A stretch of DNA of 64,000 nucleotides from Dentipellis sp. KUC8613 (GCA_002286715.1 NSJX01000002.1:1040396-1104395), one strand, 5' to 3'; positions 1 through 12,499 are shown, numbered from the stretch's first letter. The notes: a model not told the origin generated them from the sequence alone. Made by a program: numbers and translations.

Positions 1-236
1 AATTGGTTTGGTCTAATGCATTTCCTCCCCCTCGTGTTTATATATCGACGGACACGGACGCAAACTTCCGACCAGCTCGTTTTGAAGCAAGCCATGTATG
101 TATTGACACAAAATCCTATTTCTAACCTCCGAAAATAAGAAGATATTAAAGTAAATCCACGTAATAGTAATGGTGACATTAGTTTACAAGCCATAGCGTG
201 AGGGGGATACATGAGGGGGAGTAAATGCCGTCAGAA

Positions 237-3200
237 CTAAAACCCTAGCTGTTCCATAAAATCCTGCCATGTCGCGTCCAAAATGTACGGTGCAGGAGAT
301 TGCACATCGGTAGCAACAGGTTGCGGCTGAGTCGTGAATATGCTTGGCTCAGAAAAGCCCTGGTCATATGCGAAGCCAGCGTAGCTTGCGGGCTGTCCAG
401 GCTCTGCTATGAACTCGAGTGGAAGAGAGGCTTGCGAGGTCGAGGCGTATGGTTGCTGCGGTTGCTCGTAGGGGATATGCTGTGGTGGCTCGTAGAGGTT
501 GTGTGAGGGGCTAAACCTGTTAGGTTGTGCTACAGGAGCAGTTCCGGCGGGTGGCATGTCTTGCCAATAGGGTAGTTGCGGCAAGTTGGCTTCTGGGACA
601 ATTCCTTGAACGTCGTTTTGACCTTCATGGTCAGCGTATAGTGAAGCATTTGTCGTGTTGTAGGGCGGTCCTTGTGATATGAGTTGAGTCATGCCACCGA
701 GCCGCTCGAGCTCTCCTGCCGTCCGAGGGGAATCGGCATACTGCTCTGTGTTGTTCAGGGCCTCCCGTGCTTGTCGTTGAAGGCTTTGCGTGAATTCCTG
801 AATAGATACTTGATTAGATATCAATTCCGGAGCCGCTGTCATGATGCTTACCTGAATCTGTGAGGCTAGCTGACACCCTCTGCCCCCGGATCGTTCAAGT
901 AGAAGGCAAGCTCTATCCAGCACTTGCAGCGATGCCATGGCGAGATTAGACGATGGCGCGTTGCAGACGAGTAGACACATCACAATCTAGCGAAGCGATT
1001 GTCGTTAGGAACAATTATCAACGCGTTTTATGAACATCCTTACCGCTGCGGACAAGACTCTGGAGCACGCAAAATTACTCCTGAAGAATAGTCCGTCGAC
1101 ATATTCGAGGGCGATTTCAGCAGCCTCGACCATTCGATAGGCTGCACGGCAGATGGCCATCACAGAAGGCCCATACTTGTGCTTGACCAAGTCGGCCGGC
1201 TTGTCACGTAATGCGACAGCGAAATACGCGCGGTGCAGATTCAACAGTGCTGGTGGACAGGGAGGACGTCAGTGTCCATTATGGTCGTCGGAACGGAAGA
1301 CTTACTCCACTCCTTATAAGACCGTATTATCCAACGTTGGCAGGTGAGATAGGGTGTGGACTCAGGATCGGATTCGTTCGCGATGGTGAGGCGAAGGTGT
1401 TCCGGCGTTGGGAATTCCCCCACCTGACGGTCGAAGTCCATGACGTCCAGGTATCGTGGTGTCTTCGCGCCATACACTCCGACCATGATCTTATACACAA
1501 GTTGTGCATAGAGGTGATGCCAACGGTGAACTGACGTTACTGAATGAGACACTCATCAGCAATGCAGGGCAGAAAACGCACAGCTTATCTCCTTCTTTCC
1601 GTCGGGTGTTAGGTATTCGCTGTTATCTTCCGGCATCTCACAACCAACGAAGTCGAGGTTGACACTTGGTGGTCGGCCGGACCCGAAACTCTATCGAGAT
1701 AGAGTGAATTGCAGGGTCGCAAAAGCATCTGAAACTACTCACAAACCACGTGTCGACCATGGTAAGATGCCAAAATACACGTGCGCGTCTTCGGCGGTCC
1801 GATTCATCGAGATTCCATCGGGAACCGTTGAGATCTACATGAGCATGTAAACAAGCGGTGTCGCGAGCAGTCATTTTGAGGGGACATACGAAGCCCCATC
1901 TGTTCTGCTATTAGCATCCTGTCCGTCATAGAGAATAATAAAAGCGTACACTGTGCGCAAGTTTGACAGCAATGCCAAGGTATAACCAGGCTTTACCTGA
2001 TGCGGATGGCAATAATCTAGTTCCGCTGAGGTCCAAGTATTGGGCCATAAAACACTAGCGTATAAAAGGTTAGTTGCAGGTAACCTAAAAAAGAGGGAGT
2101 ACGAACGAGAGTTTGGACCGCCATGACCGTCGTAGATCGTATGGGACATACAATCGCCATGGCGGCTCTCGATAGTACGAAATATTCGTGAGCCTCGATC
2201 TCGTAATCAGACCTCCCTATGTCACTGATGGCGCCCATAGCGCATATTATGAACAAAAGACTAAGTGCATGAGCACAGCCGACTACATCCATGCCGCTAC
2301 GTCGTTGTTAGAATCAACATGCACCCAAGGCCATTGGTGTTAAAAACAGATACACACCATGAGTTGTAGACAGTGGCGATGACCTCGTCGAAAAGTTGCG
2401 GTCGGGTTACGGAACCAAAGCTGTGTCCAAAGTGAGTTACACATCTCACCGAATGGAGAGGGATGTACGGACGTGAGGTTCTTCTTGCTTAGATAAATAT
2501 TGCATAAATTGCATGCCTCGTCGAGGGGAGGTAGATAGCTCCATACGAGTCGTCGCAGCTCGTGATCGACCCCATCAGTCTCAGTATCCGGAAACGCTAC
2601 GTTGAACAGCCGTGCATCTAATCGTGTGACGTTATAGAACTTTTTTTCAGCAATGCTTGGGTCTGGGAGAGCATTATTGATTGAGCATCGGAATGTGTGT
2701 CCTATAGTATGCCTGACGCCCATGAGGAACTAGACCTGTTGTCAGTGAGTTAATATGATATCGTGGCGTGCCATATTCTAACCTCGGACCGTGCAGTTGC
2801 ACCGAAGAATCTTGTGTCTCCCGTGGGCCCAATGCTCAAAGTGCCTAACAGCATCGCCTCGCTGTTCATTTCCGTTATATTGTCATCAGAGAAATGACGT
2901 ACCGAAAGTATCGACAAGTTCATCGTCACTACTATTGCCATTTGCGCTCGGGGCGGATGAACCGTTAGTACCCGAAGGACACGGCGACTTGGACAGCAGC
3001 AGCTCTGGCTTCAACAAAGGATGCTGCACATCGGGTGCCACAGAATTCTGGAGCGTCCGCAGTGCCTCCTCTAGCTCTAGGACTCGTCTACTCAACTCGG
3101 TAATCTTGACGTGCAGCTCCTCGGTGTTGGCGAGGACGTATCTACTCGAATCAGATACGCACACTTTCTAGGAAATTCTGAATTCGCACCTATTGTTTAT

Positions 3201-3591
3201 CTTACCGGACGCCATTGTGCCTGAGCAACAGGTGAGAATGGCTAATGAGAGTAATATGAGGATCGCTGTGTTACCATTTGGACAGATTGAAGCGCAACCT
3301 CTTTTGGTGCACGTCTCACAAGGGACCTACATGATGCCGTTAGAGATCTCCGCAACGTAATGTAGCATGACTTGCTGAGTAATACAGACCTTTCTATCGC
3401 ACCGCAGCTTAAGCCTGCGAGCGAGGTCATGTCAAGATAGGAGAGAATTGGCCAGCAGAGAGCGCTCACCGACGGCACTCTGCACAAGAAACAGGTGTCC
3501 TCCCCGGCCGTCGACGTTGCTTTGGAGGTTGGTCACCATTCTTGTCCTTGCCAGGTCTAGGCGGCACATGATCGGGCTTTACAGCGGACAT
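237..3591 (-). CDS. Zn2Cys6 fungal-specific transcription factor
   Basis: Predicted nuclear DNA-binding regulator; target genes unknown. Exon 1 starts at the ATG at 3591 and ends at 3470; a 25-nt exon (3390-3414) and a third exon starting near 3329 complete the zinc cluster. Read across the three, the spacing is CX2CX6CX5CX2CX8C. A coiled-coil follows (about 3164-3050, YVLANTEELH.. then LSRRVLELEEALRTLQ). Downstream exons carry the fungal_trans domain: DTFGTLSIGPTG (2900), FPDTETD (2590), HALSLLFIICAMGAI (2265), RVFWHLTMVDTW (1760), YGAKTPRYLDV (1460) and HKYGPSVMAICRAAYRM (1165). The C-terminal exon is Gln/Pro-rich and stops at 237. About a dozen short introns. The junction after the third exon (about 3195-3160) is uncertain. 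It is divergent from RNH201. Zn cluster and fungal_trans assignment are firm; the regulon cannot be inferred. Confidence 0.85.
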
Positions 3592-4116
3592 TGCTGTGAG
3601 CTCGTAGTCTCCTGAATGTCCTGGTGTGAGGAGGACGTCGACCTAGTTCTAATGTTACAGTTATGAGTCTACCCCGGATGTGTACTTTATAGTTACCAGC
3701 CGCGCACGATAATCGACGAAAATGATAGCCGGCGAAGGGAGGCGACAGACAGGAGCAAGGAGCGGATTACAACCGGCACGCATCACGAAGTACTGACTAA
3801 AAAGTTACTCCGGAACCGATGCTTTCAGAGCTAGTGTAACCAAGCAATTCGACGAACATATGGACACAAAAATCGGCCACACGCCGGATCATGGCGGGAA
3901 GACGCGCAGATCGGGCACGAACCTCGACCGACGTTTTCCAAAGTTGACGGTGATCATCATGAACAGCGACGGCCAGTAAAGAGTATGGGCCTGTGCCATG
4001 CCGCGATGCCGTCGGGCAGTTCCCAACAATGGACAAACAACGCGAACGCGTCTCCTGCACGCGTCTCGGGCGCGTTTTATCACATCCTCCTGACCTCGTC
4101 TTATCAGAAACAAGAA
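3592..4116. other. Divergent intergenic region, transcription factor / RNH201
   Basis: About 525 bp between the start codons of the zinc-cluster factor (-) and RNH201 (+). It must hold both promoters. I see no convincing TATA box or conserved gene. Open frames on either strand here show no family motif. Confidence 0.5.
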
Positions 4117-5364
4117 ATGGCTGGCGAAACAAATTCTGGGGATTCGGAGTCCAGTGGGCATAAGGCCGTTCCATCTATCCCCGATCCCTCGTCGCCTCTT
4201 ACCGCCTCCTATACTTATCATTCGCCAACTCCAACTGCTGCAGGACCTTACATACTCGGTGTTGATGAAGCCGGCAGGGGACCCGTATTAGGCCCCCTTG
4301 TTTACGGCGTGGCATATTGCCCCATGGCATACCAGGATACCTTGAACGAGCTGGGCTTCGCTGGTGCGTCTGTATTAGCGGTGCACCTCGTTGGTAACTG
4401 AGATTAGTCTTGCGTCAGATTCAAAGGTCTTGACTGCCGACACAAGATCGTCCCTGCTGGATACGCTGAATGGTGACCCACCTAACCTTGGCTGGTCGGT
4501 GCGAGTCCTCAGGTCGGTCGTCTCAGGCCTTCGGCCACACCGGGCCCCGTGTTAATTTACAAAGCACCGCAGTCCCCAGGCCATCTCAAGCGGCATGCTC
4601 CGCCGCCCGCCTGTCAATCTGAATCGCCAATCTCAGGACGCCACAATCCTACTCATACGCGAAGTGCTGCAAAAGGGGCTGGAGCTCTCCGAGGTCTGAC
4701 CCACACTTTTCGCCCTGCTCGCCTGCTCCTGACGGCGGCCGTGCGCAGGTTTACGTGGACGCGCTTGGTCCTACTAAAGCATACGAAGCATATTTGACCT
4801 CAATGTTTCCCGGGATTAGCTTCACAGTCACCGCGAAGGCCGATTCTAAGTTCAAGATCGTCGGTGCTGCTAGCGTTGCGGCGAAGGTGACCCGCGACGC
4901 ATGGATCGAAGACTGGCGGTATGAAGAGGACTTGGCCGCCGATGGCACTGCTCTTGAAGATTCTAATACGACCGCCCTTTGGGACTCCCCTCGAGGCAGC
5001 GGGTATCCTTCTGGTAGGCACACTATTGCGATCGAGCTTACACAGTGGTATTCATAGCACGTACAGACCCCAAGACACAGGCATGGGTAAAGTCCTCGTT
5101 GGATCCTACGTTTGGGTTCCCGTCGCTTGTCCGCTTCTCATGGACGACGATAAAAGTAGTTCTAGAAAAGAACGCGCATGCAACAGAATGGTTGGTACCT
5201 TTCTCTCGCGGTTTTTGGACGGCCCAATCTGACGTATGGAGCTTCTCAGGATCGACGAAGGTCAAGCGTCCTTGGTCAAGGCGTTCGAGACCGGGGCTGG
5301 AAGAGAAAAAGATAGATGCGCTGTGACGAAGGACCTGAGCATCAAGAGCATCGCCAGCCTTTGA
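4117..5364 (+). CDS. RNH201: Ribonuclease H2 catalytic subunit A
   Basis: Catalytic subunit of RNase H2, which cuts RNA:DNA hybrids and single ribonucleotides in nuclear DNA. Six exons reconstruct cleanly: 4117-4363, 4419-4512, 4573-4693, 4749-5013, 5067-5190, 5250-5364, giving 321 residues, the usual size. The motifs fall in order: [16 protein letters not shown] (catalytic Asp-Glu), [18 protein letters not shown] (third acidic residue), [19 protein letters not shown] (fourth Asp and the Ser/Lys block), and SGYPSDPKTQAW with [11 protein letters not shown]. The start at 4117 gives a roughly 40-residue Ser/Pro-rich leader before the catalytic core. An upstream in-frame ATG at 3985 would add residues unlike the family. 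All introns are GT-AG. High confidence. Confidence 0.95.
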
Positions 5365-6014
5365 AGTTGTGACCGCATCTCCCTCCGCCGGGCCGAGCGG
5401 GCTTCCTCAGCTTCGAGGATGTCATTGGCAAGGCGTATTCTCAAGCGAAGCTTGCTCTCGACGCTGTCATTATTACTAAGTTTTGTAACTTAACTTATTC
5501 ATTATCAGGAGGGGACTTTGGAACATGTTGCCGTAGTAATATGTCATCGAAGATGTTTTAGCTCGAATGGATCGCAGATCACCTTGTGTTTTGTGTGTCG
5601 AGCGGACATCAAGTCATTTGATCAAGTTGTCTGCTCGAAGAGGAGGGATCGTCGCCATGGTCCTTCGATTGCAAGGACCAGTGACGCAAGGCACTCGACT
5701 TGCGACAGATTATTTTAAACTACCGAGATGCTCACCTCACGATCACAGCCGAGAAATCCGTTCCGGAACTCGAAACACTTGAGGTTCTAGCAACAAACAG
5801 TAACGATAGCAAAATAGCACAAAAATAGTGGTGGCTCTTACCTTTGTCGGAGGGACGCCGTCATGGCATACAATTCGAACACTGTGGACCATTGGTCCAA
5901 GCAATATTCTGATATTCGATAAAAAGTCCACACGATCCAACTGGATTAAGCATCTCTGAACACGACGACATGACAGCTTACAATTTGAGTCCCCCATAGC
6001 CACAACCTAAGGGT
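5365..6014. other. Convergent intergenic region
   Basis: About 650 bp between the stop codons of RNH201 (+) and SNU66 (-). It should contain both 3' UTRs. Short open frames here have no recognisable motif, and I see no RNA gene. Confidence 0.5.
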
Positions 6015-8887
6015 TCAGCGCCTCTTGGAAGGCGGCGTTCCGTTTGGTTCTTCACCCGCCTTTCGTTTCGTACCAAATCCGAACGCAACTTTCGTACGAT
6101 CTCCAGACACCGGTGTGCCGGTGCCTGATGGGGCTTCTGAAACAACTGTCGAGGTGATACGCGAGAAACCAGGCCGGGGTGCAGGTGAGTTTGTTTCGCT
6201 ATTAGGCGCGGGGCTGGCGCTTGTCCCAGCGTTATGGGAGATCTGCGGCGCGGGCAAGGTGATAAATCCGTTATCAAGCGTTTGGGCTGCGGACTTGTTC
6301 TGCTCCTTCTTCTTGCCCTTCGTCTTCTCCGTTTTGCCCTTCGACAGTGGCTGAGGATCGAGGAACTCGGCGGCTTGAGGGACGGCACTGTATGACAAAA
6401 ACGTAAGCAAAAGTAAGTAGTTCACGAGGATCATACTCACCCTCTGTTTCCGACCGACAAAACAAAGTGAGCTTGGCCGGTCTTCTCCTGACGCATCTGG
6501 AAGGCCCTGCTCATACTGAGAGGAGTATCGCCACTGGCCATGGCTTCCTTCTTCTTTTCCTCCGCGATCTTCTTCAAGCGTTTCTCGGTCTTCATCTTGC
6601 CAGAACCCTTGCCATGGAACTTATGCGACAGCGCCTTCCACGCCTCTTTCGGAGTCAGCGAACGTCCGAATTCGTCGTAGTAAACGATGTTGACGTCTGG
6701 TTTGTAGTTCTTGAAAGCTTCAAGGTTGGCGCGCGCCTCCTGCTGTTCACGAAGCCGGTTCTCATACTCGCGTTGAGCCTGATCCTTATTCGATCCGCGG
6801 GACTTCAAGCGCTCCATCTCCCTCTCTGCGACCCGCCGACGCTGCTCCGCCAACCACAGGTCGCGTTGGAGTTGGACCCGCTCGCGGTCAGTCTGATCCG
6901 AAGTAGGAGTAGCCAAGATGCCTTGCTGCCGGAGGATGTTCAGGGTCGAAGCCATGCCTGTACTGAAAGTCTGTTCGCTGGAGGTGCCAATGTCGTTATT
7001 TGTTGTCGACGCTTTCTCTTCGGCCTCGGTGGCCTTGATCGCGTTTTCGATGGCATTGAGCATAGCTTCCTCGTCTTCCTCCTCCTTGACATTGACCTCG
7101 CCAGCCTCCAGCTCCTCGACAACTTCCATTGGTTCGTCCTTCACCCCCGCCGGTTCCTGTTTCTCTGGCGCTGGTGTTGACGAAGGAGCCTCCTTCTTGA
7201 CAGCAACAGGATCATAAGTGATGGCGCGGACGAATTCTGAGGTGTCGTCGAACACAAGACCAGACGACTCTCCATCCCGCTCATCGTCATCCACATTGAT
7301 GACTTCGATACCATTGGGCTGCTCAGTTCGCGCTCGCTCTTCTGCAACTATACATCTCATTAGACGCGTTCAAGCTCAATTGAGTGGAACAAGACTGACT
7401 CTTCCGAGCGACCTCTTCGGGTGAGAGTTTCTTGGATTTGATCTTCGCGCGTCGGGTGCGGGCAAGAGCCGCTTGCAGCTCGTCATCATCGACGAAGTTT
7501 GCGTCCAAGTCGCGTACGCGAGGTACGATAGGTTTCTCATCGACCTCCATTGGAACTTCGTCTACAGGGGCGATGTCGGAATCCACGGCGACTCTTCTAG
7601 AAGGTCGCTTCTTTTTCGTCTATGAAAGGGCTGGTAAGTAAGGAAAGATGATGCTGGCAATGGAAAACATACCTTAGGTTTCTTGAAGCCTACATCGCCC
7701 TTCTGCAAATAATCTTGTGTTTCTATATTCTCTGCAGCACAGATTAACGCGCATATCCAACACCAGGAGGAGATCGACAACGTACTAGCATAGTCTATTG
7801 ATAATAGAGATTTGTTGACGGCAGCGGCAGCTTGTTCTAGTTCCTGTCGAGCAGCTTTGCTAGTAGAGGGCGCAGACGCTCCGAGGCGGAAGCCCTGACA
7901 AACCTAAGTCAGCTCCATCACCAGACGAAGTAAACACTCGCTGTCGTACCGTCTCTTTAGGCCCTTCCAGAAATTCGTCGTATTTGGACAGAACCGCACG
8001 CTTCATGCCCTCTCGGCCATCAACGAACTCGTCATCATCGTAACCGGTATAACCACGGTTCTTGATTTTCAGGTCATTCCGTTCCTTGGTTCGTTCCTGT
8101 TCGGCCATTTCGACATTTTGAAGTTCGTCCTCTACAAGGAACATTTAGCATCCCATCAAAAGTCACACCCATAATGCAAGCCTACCTTCATTGTCCAGAA
8201 TGCGGCTGTCTTTGAGGGTGAGTATCCGGGCTTCGCCGTCTTCGAGTTCGTCGAAGTCGTGGCTGACTTTAATCCCCTCCAGGTCCTCTTTAAATCACAG
8301 TGAGCATGAGATGGATTGCACTGAAGAGATACTGTAATAACGTACTCTCGGTATACTCGTCCTGGAAGACCTTGTCCATGCTGTCTATCTCCGCCTGACG
8401 CTTCTTCGCCAGCTCCTTCTCTCTCTTCTTGGCTTTCTTGATCCATTTCAAGGTATCGTCTGTGTCCGCATCGGCATCACCAAGAGTAGATCCTTTGAGG
8501 GAGGCATTGAGTTCCCGTTTATTCCTCACCCTGCAAAGAACAAATGTAAGCGACAGCTTCGGCAATAGAAATGTCCTCTCTGCCTAGACATTGGCAAAAG
8601 TAACAGAGAGGGCATAGATAGCTGAAATGAAAAGTACTCACTTCGCTATGCGATCCTGGATTCTCCTACAAAAGTAGCCGGTCAAAACAGATACAAAATC
8701 TGGAGGAGAGCGAAACTCACTTTGTCTCCTTCTCCTTCGCTTCACGCTCTCGCTGGTTGGCATAGTTCTGCTCTGCCTGCTTGTCTTTGTCATCGGCTGG
8801 GGAACTATCGTCTGTGAGAGGCTTGAGGCCGAGCGAGATACGGATCTTGTTCGTCTCCTCCAAGCTTATGCTCTCTTCCATGGACAT
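6015..8887 (-). CDS. SNU66: U4/U6.U5 tri-snRNP protein Snu66/SART1
   Basis: Spliceosome component of the U4/U6.U5 tri-snRNP, nuclear. The start at 8887 reads MSMEESISLEETNKIRISLG and continues with LKPL and a charged Lys/Glu-rich stretch; the N-terminal NKIRISLGLKPL block is the SART-1 family hallmark. The gene then runs through many small exons (for example at 8290-8540, 8156-8250, 7860-8144, 7323-7586). The large exon 6437-7360 holds an acidic coiled-coil region and the diagnostic block VNIVYYDEFGRSLTPKEAWK followed by ALSHKFHGKGSGKMKTEKR, where the family ends its conserved part. The last exon (6015-6388) is Ser/Pro-rich and ends in basic residues (TPPSKRR). Roughly eight to ten introns. 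Its start lies about 250 bp from the divergent GMC oxidoreductase. Confidence 0.92.
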
Positions 8888-9135
8888 GATGGGGATGGGT
8901 GTCGAATGAGTGGAAGGGTAAACGTGCTTGACGTCGACGTCGACGAGATACCTTGTCCGACGAACTGCAGCTGAGTCGAAGACGGCGACGGCGAGTGTGT
9001 TTGGTGCAGTTTGGTCACTTCCGAGGCGCAGGCCGCACGGCCACTCCTCTCAGGAAACACCGGTGACCGTAACGACTCGAATCGCACTCAAAGTACGGGG
9101 GAAGCTACAGCACTCTTTCTTTGACCAGTCAGACA
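8888..9135. promoter_or_regulatory. Divergent promoter SNU66 / GMC oxidoreductase
   Basis: Only 248 bp separate the two start codons, so this is a shared promoter. At about 8930-8946 there is a TGACGTCGACGTCGACG string with a CRE-like TGACGTC core and repeated GTCGAC units. Function is inferred from position only. Confidence 0.35.
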
Positions 9136-11226
9136 ATGCCTCGATGGCTTCATAATTGGCTGACCGCCTACCCGGAGGTGTCTTTAGATGACGTACGAGA
9201 CGACTACGACTATATTATAATTGGTGTGCCTTCTCCTCATACTAATAGCCTCAAACTGACTGTGCCTACGATGGGCTCATAATCACCTTAGGTGGTGGTA
9301 CGGCAGGCTGCGTGCTAGCCAATCGACTGAGTGCAGACCCGACCAAAACTGTCCTCCTTGTCGAGCGCGGACCCAGCGCCGATACATGGGTGTCGCGTGT
9401 CCCATTATTTTCGATGAATTTCCTGGCGTCGTACTCTCCTTCATGGAAGCATACCACTGTGGTCCAGAAAGAGTTAGGTCGCCCTCTTGAATTCTATACT
9501 GGGTCTGCTCTCGGCGGAAGCTCGAGAATCAATATATGTTTGTACACCCGCGGACTGCCCGCTGAGTACGATGCCTTGAGTGCCGCTGGGCGGCAAGGTT
9601 GGGCTTGGAACGACGTCCTGCCTTACTTCGTAGCTTCGGAGAAATCAGACGTCCTGGACAGCCCAAAGATCCATGGAAACCAAGGTACGACGTCGCTTCT
9701 CCGTCGTTCGTGCCAGAGCTCAACATCTACGCAGGAGAATGGCGAAACAGAACTCTGGGCAGTTTCTCATATCCTTCCTATGAGGCGTAAGTTCTTTATT
9801 GAGATGAACCTCAACGGTCCTAACGCTTGGTCCGCAAAAGATACTTGAAAGCATGCCAGGACCTGGGTTTTCCGTACATCACGGATTTAAATTCAGCGCA
9901 AGAGCCCTCTATTGGTTGCGCACGGCTGGACCACACAGTCGATGATTATGGACACCGCCATTCGACTTTCCGCGCTTTCCTCCCGAAAGATCTCGCATTG
10001 CAGCGCAAAGCGAATCTTCATATCTGCACGAATACAATAGTGCAGAAACTTGACGTTAGGACCGACGCAGATGGACGCAAAGTGGCACAGGGCGTTTATC
10101 TGGCCTCAAAGGGCGGGAGCTCTCAGAGGAATGTGCGAGCATCAAGAGAAGTAGTCATTTGCGGAGGTCCCTTTGGGTCTCCTAAGGTGCTGATGCTGAG
10201 GTCAGCCATCCAGCCATGAGCTCGAAATATTGCGGCTAATAGAACATCAGTGGTATTGGTCCTGCAAAACACTTGAAAGATATGAATATCCCTGTCGTCA
10301 AGAACCTACCAGCTGTTGGCTCAAACTTGGTATACTTATGATATACTCCTCTTGTCCTTATTTTCCACTGATGCAATTATTGTTTTCATGAACAGCAAGA
10401 TCATGTAATGGTAGATACGGCATGGCGTATACCACTCAAGGATTCATTCTCGATCTACCTCGTTCGACCATGGCTTTTCATCGTGGCGGTCATCCGGCAT
10501 CTCCTCTTTGGCACCGGCTTTCTTCTCGGCGCCATGACTCAGCTGTCTCTGTTCGCCAGCTCAGCTTCTCTTGACAAGACCGGCAGGCCTCTGCAAGATC
10601 AATCGACTCAGAAGAACACGCTGCCAGACCTGGAAATTCTTCCAGTCAGTAAACCCCGTCATGCCCATGTTTAGTTGCTGACACATCTGCATATCTAGGG
10701 TACACATCCTCACCCCAACGAAGAATTTGACAAGAAGAAAGGCAGGTTCACCCTCATCACCGTCTTACTCCACCCCGCAAGCAAAGGCACCGTTCGCCTC
10801 GCGTCTTCCGACCCTGAGGCCCCCTTGGTCATCGATCCTGCGATTCTGACAAACTCAAGGGACTACTCACAACTGCGCGCCGGTGTCCGCCTTTCTCTAC
10901 AACTAGCGTCGCAAATGCATACAGGCCATGCCTACCCTCTGGATCCACTGGCCGTCCCGGCCGATAGCTCCGACGCCGCCATTGATGCTCATATCCGCCA
11001 GCGCGCTGATACCGCCTACCATTACTCCTCGACTTGCAGAATGGCCCCAGAGAACGATCCGGATGGCGGCGGTGTCGTAGACGACCAATTGCGCGTGCAC
11101 GGAGTCGACCACCTTCGAGTTGCAGATTCTTCGATTTTCCCGTGGGTGCTGGGCACGCACCTTCAGGCGCCTGCCGTCATGGTCGCCGAGAAGTGCGCAG
11201 ATATGATCTTGAAGGAAAGCGCATGA
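9136..11226 (+). CDS. GMC oxidoreductase (FAD-dependent, alcohol oxidase-like)
   Basis: Glucose-methanol-choline oxidoreductase that would oxidise an alcohol with FAD and O2; substrate not determinable. Exon 1 (9136-9223) ends in the dinucleotide-binding fold, spliced to 9292 to give DYDYIIIGGGTAGCVLANRL. Further blocks: LVERGPSADTW, FYTGSALGGSSRINICLYTRG (FAD attachment loop region), YGHRHSTFRAFLP, REVVICGGPFGSPKVLMLSG, VGSNLQDHVMV, and the C-terminal HYSSTCRMAPENDPDGGGVV and WVLGTHLQAPAVMVAEKCAD, with the two active-site histidines. About seven exons, all ends GT-AG. The N-terminus (MPRWLHNWLTAYPEVSLDD) is not a signal peptide, unlike secreted aryl-alcohol oxidases, so an intracellular enzyme is likely. 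It ends 48 bp before the inverted-repeat arm. Confidence 0.9.
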
Positions 11227-11273
11227 GACGGACATCGACGTTTGCATACGCATCGGACACTCTTCAAAGGGTG

Positions 11274-12317
11274 AAATTATTGCTGTTTTCAGAAAAGTTG
11301 GCGGCGCGTCGAAATCGACGCGCGTCAGCAATCTTCCCGCGTGTATCTTCCGAGCCTCATAGCACCACAACGAGCCATCGGATTCGAATGAAAATAATAT
11401 GTCTGAGATTGCGTTGACGAGGGCTTTTGCGCCCCACCATTTTCAGGCAAATCCGTTGAGAATTGAGAGAGAACTGTAAAGGCCACTTAAAAATGCATAT
11501 TTCTCTATAGGAGACTTTACTAGGACACTACAGACTTCGGGGGAGTCGTCAAAATGGCCGGGGGTATTGCTAGTCGTGCGCCCCATCGAAAATTTGGCGG
11601 AATTCNNNNNNNNNNNNNNNNNNNNNNNNNNNNNNNNNNNNNNNNNNNNNNNNNNNNNNNNNNNNNNNNNNNNNNNNNNNNNNNNNNNNNNNNNNNNNNN
11701 NNNNNNNNNNNNNNNNNNNNNNNNNNNNNNNNNNNNNNNNNNNNNNNNNNNNNNNNNNNNNNNNNNNNNNNNNNNNNNNNNNNNNNNNNNNNNNNNNNNN
11801 NNNNNNNNNNNNNNNNNNNNNNNNNNNNNNNNNNNNNNNNNNNNNNNNNNNNNNNNNNNNNNNNNNNNNNNNNNNNNNNNNNNNNNNNNNNNNNNNNNNN
11901 NNNNNNNNNNNNNNNNNNNNNNNNNNNNNNNNNNNNNNNNNNNNNNNNNNNNNNNNNNNNNNNNNNNNNNNNNNNNNNNNNNNNNGAATTCCGCCAAATT
12001 TTCGATGGGGCGCACGACTAGCAATACCCCCGGCCATTTTGACGACTCCCCCGAAGTCTGTAGTGTCCTAGTAAAGTCTCCTATAGAGAAATATGCATTT
12101 TTAAGCGGCCTTTACAGTTCTCTCTCAATTCTCAACGGATTTGCCTGAAAATGGTGGGGCGCAAAAGCCCTCGTCAACGCAATCTCAGACATATTATTTT
12201 CATTCGAATCCGATGGCTCGTTGTGGTGCTATGAGGCTCGGAAGATACACGCGGGAAGATTGCTGACGCGCGTCGATTTCGACGCGCCGCCAACTTTTCT
12301 GAAAACAGCAATAATTT
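11274..12317. repeat. 332-bp inverted repeat flanking an assembly gap
   Basis: Left arm 11274-11605 and right arm 11986-12317 are reverse complements of one another, 332 bp each. The comparison by eye shows one mismatch (a T/C difference in the run reading ttaagtgg versus ttaagcgg). Both arms run right up to the gap and begin with GAATTC at its edge. Each arm contains the small palindrome GCGCGTCGAAATCGACGCGC (11304-11323 on the left). No coding motif is seen in the arms. The structure may be a real foldback element with an unassembled centre or an artefact of palindromic contig ends. Confidence 0.9.
11606..11985. other. Assembly gap (380 N)
   Basis: A run of 380 undetermined bases. Open frames that run through it on either strand are meaningless. 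Confidence 0.99.
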
Positions 12318-12499
12318 GTTTTGCGGCCCTATACCCCTGCTGGGCCTTTTCTTGTCACATCCATTATATGTATATCTGGGTGTTGTGTAGTATGAGTAGT
12401 GTGATTGTATGTATGTACTCTACATCTAGATGGAGTTGTGCGTGATAAATTATAGTCTACATATGGGTCAAGGAGCGGGAGTATTGACGACGAAGCTAA
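12318..12499. other. 3' flank of the RMND1-like gene
   Basis: Unique sequence between the right repeat arm and the stop codon of the next gene. It is T-rich with alternating TG/TA tracts, and likely carries the 3' UTR. No gene seen. Confidence 0.4.

Noticed and set aside
3985..4116. Upstream in-frame ATG for RNH201
   Set aside because: Would add 44 residues unlike the family; the ATG at 4117 precedes a normal-length enzyme.
5518..6003. Small frames between RNH201 and SNU66
   Set aside because: Short, on either strand, no motif and no splice logic.
11443..12148. Open frames crossing the N gap on both strands
   Set aside because: They exist only because N codons lack stops; the ends are the inverted-repeat arms.
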